5,186 nt of DNA from CAKSXP01 sp964539115 (GCA_964539115.1 CAZIHY010000113.1:1-5186), one strand, 5' to 3'. Positions 1-5,163 are shown, counted from the first letter of the stretch. The notes: generated by a model from the sequence alone, not told the origin. Program-made: numbers and translations.

Positions 1-5
1 AGGAG
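1..5 (+). promoter_or_regulatory. Shine-Dalgarno of the purine permease; decides its start
   Basis: AGGAG occupies the first five bases. It is only 2 nt from the ATG at 8 but 8 nt from the in-frame ATG at 14. The second spacing is the normal one, so the start at 14 is preferred. The promoter, and any purine riboswitch of the kind often found upstream of such permeases, would lie outside the window. Confidence 0.75.
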
Positions 6-13
6 CAATGCAA

Positions 14-1480
14 ATGGACAAGTTTTTCAGTATCCGCGAGCGCGGATCGAGTGTAAGGGTAGAGATAATCGGCGGTCTTACGACGTTCTTTGCGATGGCT
101 TACATCCTGTTCGTCAACCCCACGCAAGTCGCCGCAGGCGGAGCTGCAGGCTGGCTTGTTGAACTCGGCGCGCTGGCCGAGGCTATGGGCCAGATCTGGA
201 ACGCGGTGTATATTGCCTCCATCCTCGTCGCGATCGTCGGTACGCTGCTAATGGCGCTGTATGCGCGCATGCCCTTTGCACAGGCCTGCGGCATGGGCCT
301 GAACGCCTTCTTCTGCACCTGCTTTGTATCTGCCGCATTCTTCTCCGGCACGGATGTCATCGCGGGCTACCAGTCCGGTCTGGTGATCATTTTCCTGTCC
401 GGAATCGTTTTCCTGATACTCTCCGCCACCGGCCTGCGCAGCTATATCGCAAAGGCAATGCCTGACGCCCTCAAGCTGGCGATCCCCGCAGGCATCGGGC
501 TGTTCATCGCCTTCATTGGTTTTCAGAACGCCGGCATCATACAGACCAACCAGTACACACTGCTCCAGTTTTTCGATTTCCACAGCATTATCGCCAAGGT
601 CGGAACGGACGGCTTTACCGCCGCCAATGCCCTTGCCGAGTGCGCGCCTGCGCTTGTCTCCCTGATCGGTCTTCTCATAATCGGCATTTTCTCCTACTAC
701 AGGCTCAAAGGCGCCGTCATTCTCGGCATCCTCGCCAGCACCGTTTTGTACTACCTGATGACCTGGCAGCTTCCGTCCTTCGACCTGAGCCAGATCGGTC
801 AATCCTTCCGTGACTTCGGCGAGATCGGCTTCCTCGGCCTGTTCAAGGGCGACGCATGGTATAACGCCTTCCTCTCACCCTATGTCGGCGGGATCTTTTC
901 AGCGATCGTCCTGATAATTTCCTTCTGCCTCGTCGACATGTTCGACACCGTCGGCACCCTCTACGGTACTGCAGCCGAGGCCGGAATGCTCGACGAAAAC
1001 GGCGATCCCATCGACGTTGACAAGTGCATGCTCTGCGACTCGATCGGCACTGTGTCCGGCGCCGTTCTCGGCACCTCCACCTGCACCACCTTCGTCGAGT
1101 CCGCCTCCGGCGTTGCCGCCGGCGCGAGAACGGGCCTTGCAAGCCTTGTGACAGCCGCATGCTTCGCCGTCTGCCTGTTCCTGAGCCCGTTTGCGAGCAT
1201 CATTCCCTCCTGCGCGACCGCTCCGGCGCTCATCTTTGTCGGAGTCCTTATGCTCAAGAGCTTCGCAAAGGTCGACATGAACGATTTCCGCAGCGCAGTT
1301 CCCGCCTTCCTGACACTTATCATGATGCCTATGACCTATTCCATCTCCAACGGCATCGGTATCGGCTCGATCGCTTACGTCATTCTTACGCTCTTTGCAG
1401 GGAAATACTCCAAGCGCGACATTGTTGTGACCATAATCGCCATTCTCTTCATCTTCAAGTTCGTTACCGTCTCTATGTAA
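14..1480 (+). CDS. NCS2 (AzgA/PbuG-type) purine permease
   Basis: Polytopic inner-membrane transporter that probably imports a nucleobase (hypoxanthine, guanine or adenine) by proton symport for purine salvage. What is seen: the N-terminus has the family pattern of a short charged lead (MDKFF.I.ERG) followed by EIIGGLTTFFAMAYILFVNP at about residues 18-36. Residues 93-100 read GMGLNAFF. Residues 306-314 read LVDMFDTVG, the AzgA signature, and around 355-370 comes GTSTCTTFVESASG, whose Glu362 corresponds to the conserved substrate-site glutamate region of the family. Many hydrophobic segments fit the 14-helix NCS2 fold. At 488 residues it is somewhat longer than B. subtilis PbuG or E. coli AdeP (about 440), with extra residues in early and middle loops. 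One oddity is Cys92 where the family usually has Pro (PGMGLNAFF). A start at 8 would add two residues but leaves too short a ribosome-binding spacer. The exact substrate cannot be told from sequence. The gene appears monocistronic at its 3' end because a strong terminator follows. Confidence 0.93.
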   Translation: MDKFFSIRERGSSVRVEIIGGLTTFFAMAYILFVNPTQVAAGGAAGWLVELGALAEAMGQIWNAVYIASILVAIVGTLLMALYARMPFAQACGMGLNAFFCTCFVSAAFFSGTDVIAGYQSGLVIIFLSGIVFLILSATGLRSYIAKAMPDALKLAIPAGIGLFIAFIGFQNAGIIQTNQYTLLQFFDFHSIIAKVGTDGFTAANALAECAPALVSLIGLLIIGIFSYYRLKGAVILGILASTVLYYLMTWQLPSFDLSQIGQSFRDFGEIGFLGLFKGDAWYNAFLSPYVGGIFSAIVLIISFCLVDMFDTVGTLYGTAAEAGMLDENGDPIDVDKCMLCDSIGTVSGAVLGTSTCTTFVESASGVAAGARTGLASLVTAACFAVCLFLSPFASIIPSCATAPALIFVGVLMLKSFAKVDMNDFRSAVPAFLTLIMMPMTYSISNGIGIGSIAYVILTLFAGKYSKRDIVVTIIAILFIFKFVTVSM

Positions 1481-1499
1481 TAAGGCGTCCGCTTTTATT

Positions 1500-1539
1500 T
1501 TCGCGGAGATCCCGTTTTGTGGATCTCCGCGAATTTTTT
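1500..1539 (+). terminator. Rho-independent terminator of the permease gene
   Basis: A perfect 13-bp stem pairs 1500-1512 (TTCGCGGAGATCC) with 1521-1533, closed by an 8-nt loop (CGTTTTGT) and followed by six T residues at 1534-1539. It starts 19 nt after the permease stop. On the minus strand the hairpin is followed by AATAAAAG rather than a T-run, so it should act only on plus-strand transcription and not on the convergent amidase transcript. Confidence 0.95.
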
Positions 1540-1591
1540 CATATGTGCCTTAAGATCCCTTGTCCAACGGAAAGCCATTTGACATTTACCG

Positions 1592-2368
1592 TCACAGCAG
1601 CCCCGCTCTATCCTGCATTACGGCATAGGCCTCGCGTGTGAGCGGCCTCTGCCAATTGTAGGCGCCGTTGCCGTCACCCAATACGATACCTTTTTCGACA
1701 GCCTTTTCGGCGGCCTCCTTTGCCCATGCGCTCGGCTCGCCGGCCACTGTTTCTGACATGTACCTGTTCATATACTCGACAAATTGCTCATAGCTCATCT
1801 CTTCGTTCCCCTCTCCCAGCGCGTCCCGAACGGCCGCGCGAAAATCATCCATCGTAACATTCTCCCAACGGAACCAATGTCCCGTATCGGCATGGTTATC
1901 GCCATAGCCGCGTGCATGCGCCTCCGCATGGGAGAGAATAACGCCATCGGCCATCGGGTCAAGTTCAAACATGCTGCAAAGCATCGCGAAGAGCTCGACC
2001 GAGTTGTTCCAGACAGCTTCAAAATACCCCGCGGGCGGGTCATATGATGTGATAACGCCGCCGGTGCTGTCATAAGTAAGCCCTGTCGGCTCACACATCT
2101 CAACACCAATGTGCGTTGAATTCATGGTGCCCAGGCTCCCACGCCCAACATGTCCCGCCTTTTTTGTCCACGGCAGACATTGTATGACTTTGTGGTCGTC
2201 GACCGCCGCGTGTATACTCGCGCCGCGGTTCGGCGCGTCAAAATAATCCCGTATATACTGCGCGTCCTTCCCGGGCCATGCCGTTGAATGCAGGATTATC
2301 CCCCGGGGGACAAGTGCTCCATTATTCCATCCATCCGATTTTGTGGTGTAATTTATCTCAATTTCCGT
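1592..2368 (-). CDS. Phage-endolysin-like N-acetylmuramoyl-L-alanine amidase, noncanonical (ACG) start
   Basis: Predicted zinc amidase (Amidase_2/PGRP-like fold) that would cut the bond between N-acetylmuramic acid and the L-Ala of the peptidoglycan stem. The first ATG on this strand (2125) falls in the middle of the fold. Translating further upstream keeps the frame open to a TAA at 2390-2392 and restores the missing half of the domain: PRGIILHSTAWPG at about residues 21-33, SIHAAVDDHKVIQ at 51-63, AGHVGRGS at 71-78 and HIGVEMCEP at 86-94. Likely zinc ligands by family analogy are His27, His147 (ILSHAEAH) and Asp161 (DNHADTGHW). Residues about 192-258 form a C-terminal SLH-like tail (SAWAKEAAEKAVEKGIV..., PLTREAYAVM) of the kind seen in clostridial phage lysins, presumably for wall binding. 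No signal peptide is visible, as in holin-dependent endolysins. The start used here, ACG at 2366-2368, lies 9 nt from an AAAAGGAG and gives 258 residues. ATT at 2360-2362 is an alternative. If neither works, the gene is a start-codon pseudogene. It lies 4 nt downstream of the small zinc-ribbon gene and is probably co-transcribed with it. Confidence 0.82.
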   Translation of the reverse strand, partial: TEIEINYTTKSDGWNNGALVPRGIILHSTAWPGKDAQYIRDYFDAPNRGASIHAAVDDHKVIQCLPWTKKAGHVGRGSLGTMNSTHIGVEMCEPTGLTYDSTGGVITSYDPPAGYFEAVWNNSVELFAMLCSMFELDPMADGVILSHAEAHARGYGDNHADTGHWFRWENVTMDDFRAAVRDALGEGNEEMSYEQFVEYMNRYMSETVAGEPSAWAKEAAEKAVEKGIVLGDGNGAYNWQRPLTREAYAVMQDRAGLL

Positions 2369-2372
2369 AGTG

Positions 2373-2633
2373 TCACGCTCCTTTTCCGATTACGATAGTC
2401 TCAGAGCCGGCCAGCGCGGCCTTTTCGTCGAGGCTGAGCCCGTCGAAAAAGCCGCGGAAGCAGTCCTCACAGACCACAACCATCCTTCCTCTCACACCTG
2501 CCCATGAAAAAGCCCGTTCACCGGACTCCAGCGCCGCGCCGCATTCTTCGCATCGCGGTCCTTTTCCGCGGTTCGGCACTCCGTCCTTCAGCACACGTCC
2601 TATCTCCGGCATCTCTTCACAATTTCTGTACAT
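2373..2633 (-). CDS. Small Cys4 zinc-ribbon-like protein of unknown function
   Basis: An 86-residue soluble protein that I do not recognise as a named family. It has two CxxC knuckles, Cys28/Cys31 (CEEC) and Cys55/Cys58 (CEDC), 23 residues apart. This is the usual layout for a structural zinc ribbon, with hydrophobic strands (AFSWAGV, MVVVC) between the knuckles. A further Cys5 is not part of a pair. The C-terminal part, FFDGLSLDEKAALAGSET, looks helical. There is no signal peptide or membrane segment. The ATG at 2633 is supported by AAAGGAG at 2644-2650 and a near-consensus promoter just upstream. Its stop is 4 nt before the amidase start, and the amidase ribosome-binding site is inside its coding sequence, so the two are probably translationally coupled. 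Its position as first gene of a lysin operon opposite a self-cleaving repressor suggests a regulatory or accessory role, but this is inference only. Confidence 0.8.
   Translation of the reverse strand: MYRNCEEMPEIGRVLKDGVPNRGKGPRCEECGAALESGERAFSWAGVRGRMVVVCEDCFRGFFDGLSLDEKAALAGSETIVIGKGA
2378..2385 (-). promoter_or_regulatory. Shine-Dalgarno of the amidase gene, inside the end of the upstream gene
   Basis: On the minus strand AAAAGGAG lies within the last codons of the zinc-ribbon gene. It is 9 nt from the ACG triplet at 2366-2368 and 15 nt from the ATT at 2360-2362. A strong site in the correct place for the ACG is the main argument that translation starts, or once started, at 2368. Confidence 0.7.
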
Positions 2634-2643
2634 ATCCCGCCCT

Positions 2644-2650
2644 CTCCTTT
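2644..2650 (-). promoter_or_regulatory. Shine-Dalgarno of the zinc-ribbon gene
   Basis: AAAGGAG on the minus strand lies 10 nt before the ATG at 2631-2633. It overlaps by two bases the first of the three palindromic repeats (2649-2660), so a protein bound there would sit at the very start of the mRNA-coding DNA. Confidence 0.75.
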
Positions 2651-2660
2651 ATGCATTTGC
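2649..2660 (+). repeat. Putative operator copy 1 (WTAYGCRTTYGC)
   Basis: TTATGCATTTGC, with a core dyad GCA-TT-TGC. It lies in the early transcribed region of the minus-strand operon, about 8-19 nt after the predicted start point and overlapping the edge of the Shine-Dalgarno. It differs from copy 3 at one base of twelve. Confidence 0.6.
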
Positions 2661-2674
2661 GTCTTTACGTTTCA

Positions 2675-2703
2675 ATGATATATGCGTTCGCAGAATTTGT
2701 CAA
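2675..2703 (-). promoter_or_regulatory. Sigma-A-type promoter of the zinc-ribbon/amidase operon
   Basis: Read on the minus strand, a perfect -35 box TTGACA (2698-2703) is separated by exactly 17 nt from a -10 box TATCAT (2675-2680). Initiation is expected near 2668, giving a leader of about 35 nt. The strength of these boxes means the operon would be well expressed unless repressed. Repeat copy 2 (2680-2691) lies in the spacer and touches the -10 box, the classic place for a repressor. Confidence 0.8.
2680..2691 (+). repeat. Putative operator copy 2 (WTAYGCRTTYGC)
   Basis: ATATGCGTTCGC, with core dyad GCG-TT-CGC. Compared with copies 1 and 3, A becomes G on one side and T becomes C on the other, so the two changes keep the dyad symmetric. 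It begins 31 nt after copy 1 and sits between the -10 and -35 boxes of the minus-strand promoter. Confidence 0.6.
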
Positions 2704-2711
2704 GCAATTTC

Positions 2712-2723
2712 TTACGCATTTGC
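2712..2723 (+). repeat. Putative operator copy 3 (WTAYGCRTTYGC)
   Basis: TTACGCATTTGC, with core dyad GCA-TT-TGC, begins 32 nt after copy 2. It lies between the two -35 boxes, 8 nt upstream of the minus-strand one and 12 nt upstream of the plus-strand one. A protein bound here would not cover the repressor promoter's core elements and could act as an activator or a cooperative anchor. Confidence 0.6.
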
Positions 2724-2735
2724 CTAAAGATTTTG

Positions 2736-2764
2736 TTGACTCATTATGAAACCTATGATATATT
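2736..2764 (+). promoter_or_regulatory. Sigma-A-type promoter of the repressor gene
   Basis: TTGACT (2736-2741) and TATATT (2759-2764) are separated by 17 nt. Transcription should begin near 2771, which leaves a leader of about 25 nt before the ATG at 2796. This promoter diverges from that of the zinc-ribbon/amidase operon, with 32 bp between the two -35 boxes. Confidence 0.8.
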
Positions 2765-2777
2765 TAATAAAATAGAG

Positions 2778-2785
2778 AAAGGGAG
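2778..2785 (+). promoter_or_regulatory. Shine-Dalgarno of the repressor gene
   Basis: AAAGGGAG ends 10 nt before the ATG at 2796. It supports that start rather than the upstream ATG at 2682, which lies inside the divergent promoter region. Confidence 0.7.
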
Positions 2786-2795
2786 TGTACATTCT

Positions 2796-3536
2796 ATGAT
2801 CGGAACCATGCTCAAAAAGCTGCTGGACGAGCGCGGGATGACGGTCAGCGAGCTTGCGCGCCGAAGTGAAACAAGCCCCCAGACGCTTTACAGCATAATC
2901 AGCCGCGACAATATGAAGATCAGCTTCGACCTGCTCCTGCGCATCTGTGACGAGTTGATGGTTCCTGTAGAAGTATTCTATGACAGGAATACCAAATCGG
3001 CGCTTCCCAGCGGCGAGGAAATGGCATTGCTGTCGGAATTCCGTGCGCTGGACGAGCATGGAAAACGCACGGCAAAGCTCGTTATCAGCTCGGAGCTTGA
3101 GCGGGTCAATTCCGCCCTGCCGCAGCCTGAAAAGCAAACTAAGATCATCCCGCTCTACTACACGCCTGCAGCTGCAGGATATGCCTCTCCAGCGCTGGGC
3201 GACGACTATGAGGAATACGAAGTCCCCGTGGACTCCGGCGCGGATTTTGCCGCCCGCATCAGCGGTGACAGCATGGAGCCCGTCATTCCGGACGGTTCTA
3301 CCGTGCTTGTAAAGCGCGGTGAGATACTGCGCGACGGCGAGGTCGGGCTATTTTTCGTCGACGGCGACATGAAGTGCAAGCAGTTCTGCCAGGATAGTCT
3401 CGGGAACGTATATCTCTTCTCAATAAACCGCGAACGCCGGGATGCGGATGTCACTATCCCCGCGGACTCCGGGGTAACGATATGCTGCTTCGGCAAGGTC
3501 CTGCTTAAAAAGCGTCCGGAGCTTCCGCTGTTCTGA
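2796..3536 (+). CDS. XRE-family repressor with S24 (LexA/CI-like) self-cleaving domain
   Basis: A cytoplasmic DNA-binding repressor of the phage CI/LexA type, 246 residues. Residues about 1-63 form an XRE helix-turn-helix (LLDERGMTVSELARRSETS, then TLYSIIS, ending LMVPVEVFYD). A linker of roughly 50 residues leads to a C-terminal S24 peptidase domain. That domain shows a probable scissile Ala127-Gly128 (TPAAAGYASP), the nucleophile Ser159 in ISGDSMEP and the general-base Lys195 in DMKCKQF. The Ser-Lys distance of 36 residues is close to LexA (37), so RecA-stimulated self-cleavage looks possible. The open frame extends upstream to 2682, but that stretch contains the promoter. The ATG at 2796 has AAAGGGAG 10 nt upstream and gives a standard N-terminus. 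The gene faces away from the zinc-ribbon/amidase operon across a region with three palindromic repeats, which makes autoregulation and control of that operon likely. It could instead be a host stress regulator rather than a prophage remnant. Confidence 0.9.
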   Translation: MIGTMLKKLLDERGMTVSELARRSETSPQTLYSIISRDNMKISFDLLLRICDELMVPVEVFYDRNTKSALPSGEEMALLSEFRALDEHGKRTAKLVISSELERVNSALPQPEKQTKIIPLYYTPAAAGYASPALGDDYEEYEVPVDSGADFAARISGDSMEPVIPDGSTVLVKRGEILRDGEVGLFFVDGDMKCKQFCQDSLGNVYLFSINRERRDADVTIPADSGVTICCFGKVLLKKRPELPLF

Positions 3537-3679
3537 CAGCCTCAAAATAAAAGCCCATCCGCCAACACTTGGATACATGACGGAAAACTTGCATTTTCCC
3601 GCTAATTCGTCCTTATAATGAATAAACGCCCATCTTTACATCTCTTGTTTTATTTCCACAATACAATATTTTTGTAGGC

Positions 3680-3709
3680 TTGCACTAATTTTGCCCTTAA
3701 ATTTATCAT
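3680..3709 (+). promoter_or_regulatory. Candidate distal gdhA promoter (sigma-A or sigma-54-like)
   Basis: TTGCAC (3680-3685) and TATCAT (3704-3709) with 18 nt between them resemble a sigma-A promoter. The same -35 segment also resembles a sigma-54 site: TTGCAC, five bases, TTGC (3691-3694) matches the TGGCAC-N5-TTGC pattern at correct spacing, except that the first G of the critical -24 GG is T. The two readings are mutually exclusive and neither is strong. Confidence 0.25.
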
Positions 3710-3736
3710 GAATTTTTAATAGCCTCCAATTGCATA

Positions 3737-3763
3737 TTGCTGTTGTGAAGTTTAGAATATAAT
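3737..3763 (+). promoter_or_regulatory. Candidate proximal promoter of gdhA
   Basis: A perfect -10 box TATAAT stands at 3758-3763, 53 nt before the start codon. The best -35 is poor: TTGCTG at 3737-3742 with a short 15-nt spacer. A good -10 with a weak -35 would fit dependence on an activator, but this is a guess from the sequence alone. Confidence 0.4.
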
Positions 3764-3804
3764 CACACGATTTAAGCAATTAAAACTGTAAAATATTCAC
3801 ATAT

Positions 3805-3809
3805 GGAGG
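3805..3809 (+). promoter_or_regulatory. Shine-Dalgarno of gdhA
   Basis: GGAGG lies 7 nt before the ATG at 3817, a strong and well-placed site that fixes the start. Confidence 0.85.
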
Positions 3810-3816
3810 AAAAACA

Positions 3817-5163
3817 ATGATAACTAACAGCTACCTTCAGCGCGTATATGACGGGGTCCTCGCCCGCAACGCAAACGAACCCGAATTCCTTCAGGCGGTC
3901 CAGGAAGTCCTCGAGAGCCTTGAGACGATAGTCGAAAAGCACCCCGAGTACGAGGAAAACGGCGTGCTCGAGCGCTTTGTCGAGCCCGAGCGTTTTATCC
4001 AGTTCCGTGTTCCCTGGGTAGACGACAACGGCAAGGTCCAGGTAAACCGCGGCTTCCGCGTTCAGTACAACTCCGCTATCGGCCCCTACAAGGGCGGCCT
4101 GCGTTTCCATCCCTCCGTTAACTCCTCCGTTATAAAATTCCTCGGTTTCGAGCAGGTCCTCAAAAACAGCCTGACAACCCTCCCCATGGGCGGCGGCAAG
4201 GGCGGCTCCGACTTTGACCCCAAGGGCAAGTCTGACGGCGAGATCATGCGCTTCTGCCAGAGCTTCATGACCGAGCTGTACCGCCATATCGGCCAGTTTA
4301 CTGACATTCCCGCTGGAGACATCGGTGTCGGCGGCCGTGAGGTCGGTTATCTGTTCGGCCAGTACAAGCGCATCGTCAACCAGTTTGAGGGCGCGACCCT
4401 GACCGGCAAGGGCATTCCCTTTGGCGGCTCCCTCGCCCGCACCGAGGCCACCGGCTACGGCCTGTGCTACTTTGCCCAGGAGATGCTCAAGTGCGTCAGA
4501 AATGACAGCTTCGAGGGCAAGACCGTCGTCGTCTCCGGCTCCGGCAACGTTGCCCAGTATGCCGCTGAGAAGGCCACCCAGCTCGGCGGAAAGGTCGTCG
4601 CGATGAGCGACTCCAACGGCTATATTTACGATCCCAACGGCATAAACCTCGAGGTCCTGTTCGATATAAAGCAGAACCGCCGCGCCCGCATCAGCGTCTA
4701 TGCTGACGAAGTCAAGGGTGCTGAGTATCACGAGGGTTGCCGCAACATCTGGAGCGTTAAGGGCGATATCTGCCTGCCCTGTGCGACCCAGAACGAAATA
4801 GACGTCGCAGAGGCAAAACTGATAATCGACAACGGCGCGATCGGCGTTTTCGAGGGCGCTAACATGCCCTGCACACTCGAGGCCACCGCGATGATCCAGG
4901 AGGCCGGCCTCCTGTTCAGCCCGGGCAAGGCTTCCAACGCGGGCGGCGTCGCCACTTCCGGCCTTGAGATGACCCAGAACAGCATCCGTATGTCCTGGAC
5001 CTTCGAGGAAGTTGACGAGAAGCTGCAGGACATCATGAAGGCTATTTTCCACAACGCCTATGACGCATCTGTCGAGGTCGGCCAGCCCGGCAACATGGTC
5101 GTCGGCGCTAACGTCGCCGGCTTCCTGAAGGTCGCCTCCGCCATGCTCTCCCAGGGTATATGA
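3817..5163 (+). CDS. gdhA: Glutamate dehydrogenase, probably NADP-dependent
   Basis: Cytoplasmic enzyme that reductively aminates 2-oxoglutarate with ammonium to L-glutamate, reversibly; it links nitrogen assimilation to the TCA cycle. The 448-residue length is that of the small hexameric bacterial GDH. Visible in order: YKGGLRFHPSVN at 91-102 (substrate Lys92), QVLKNSL with Lys116, PMGGGKGGSDFDPKG at 123-137 with catalytic Lys128, IPAGDIGVGGRE with Asp168, the nucleotide-binding turn SGSGNVA at 240-246, and NAGGVATSGLEM at 374-385 with Ser381. These line up with Lys89, Lys113, Lys125, Asp165 and Ser380 of the C. symbiosum enzyme. After the second Rossmann strand the sequence reads MSDSNGYI, followed by IKQNRRARI at 284-292. 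This resembles the NADP-specific E. coli enzyme (SDSSG, and basic residues that hold the 2'-phosphate) rather than the SGPDG of the NAD-dependent C. symbiosum enzyme, hence the NADP call. The gene is complete and has its own AT-rich leader. A terminator, if present, lies beyond the window. Confidence 0.97.
   Translation: MITNSYLQRVYDGVLARNANEPEFLQAVQEVLESLETIVEKHPEYEENGVLERFVEPERFIQFRVPWVDDNGKVQVNRGFRVQYNSAIGPYKGGLRFHPSVNSSVIKFLGFEQVLKNSLTTLPMGGGKGGSDFDPKGKSDGEIMRFCQSFMTELYRHIGQFTDIPAGDIGVGGREVGYLFGQYKRIVNQFEGATLTGKGIPFGGSLARTEATGYGLCYFAQEMLKCVRNDSFEGKTVVVSGSGNVAQYAAEKATQLGGKVVAMSDSNGYIYDPNGINLEVLFDIKQNRRARISVYADEVKGAEYHEGCRNIWSVKGDICLPCATQNEIDVAEAKLIIDNGAIGVFEGANMPCTLEATAMIQEAGLLFSPGKASNAGGVATSGLEMTQNSIRMSWTFEEVDEKLQDIMKAIFHNAYDASVEVGQPGNMVVGANVAGFLKVASAMLSQGI

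Larger units (their letters stand above)
3537..3816 (+). other. AT-rich intergenic leader upstream of gdhA
   Basis: These 280 bases contain no credible gene and are clearly richer in A and T than the flanking genes. No good intrinsic terminator for the repressor gene is visible: the only hairpin seen (3581-3587 with 3594-3599, GGAAAA/TTTTCC) is short and lacks a T-run. Several promoter-like segments occur: TATAAT at 3614-3619 (weak -35 TTGCAT at a long 19-nt spacing), TTGCAC at 3680-3685 with TATCAT at 3704-3709 (18 nt), and TATAAT at 3758-3763. The length and multiple candidates suggest that gdhA is transcribed from its own regulated promoter. Confidence 0.6.

Noticed and set aside
1024..1641. 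Plus-strand open frame of 205 codons overlapping the permease end
   Set aside because: Arg/His/Leu-rich translation typical of an out-of-frame reading; it runs through the intrinsic terminator and overlaps a clear transporter gene.
1592..2125. Amidase beginning at the ATG at 2125 (177 residues)
   Set aside because: This start would cut the Amidase_2 domain in half and lose the ILHST zinc ligand. No Shine-Dalgarno precedes it, and conserved sequence continues upstream to about 2368.
2353..2376. GTG at 2374-2376 overlapping the zinc-ribbon stop as the amidase start
   Set aside because: It is in a different frame from the amidase, is only 1 nt from GGAG, and reaches a stop after seven codons.
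2677..2690. LexA (SOS) box in the divergent region
   Set aside because: GTTCG is present at 2686-2690, but the partner half-site CGAAC is absent at the required distance (GATAT instead). The sequence is better explained as copy 2 of the local repeat.
2504..2749. Plus-strand open frame of 81 codons opposite the zinc-ribbon gene
   Set aside because: It runs across the divergent promoters and opposite a gene with a better start, ribosome-binding site and CxxC motifs; no sign of coding.
2682..2795. N-terminal extension of the repressor from the ATG at 2682
   Set aside because: The stretch contains the -35 and -10 boxes and a palindromic repeat, has no ribosome-binding site at 2682, and adds residues unlike any XRE protein. 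The ATG at 2796 is well supported.
3581..3601. Hairpin as terminator of the repressor gene
   Set aside because: The GGAAAA/TTTTCC stem is short and A/T-rich, and no run of T follows.
3772..5052. Long open frame (426 codons) antisense to gdhA
   Set aside because: It mirrors the gdhA codons in a GC-rich gene with strong third-position C/G bias, which keeps the opposite frame open. The translation is low-complexity, rich in Ala, Leu, Val and Gly, with no domain and no ribosome-binding site. The sense frame is an unmistakable glutamate dehydrogenase.
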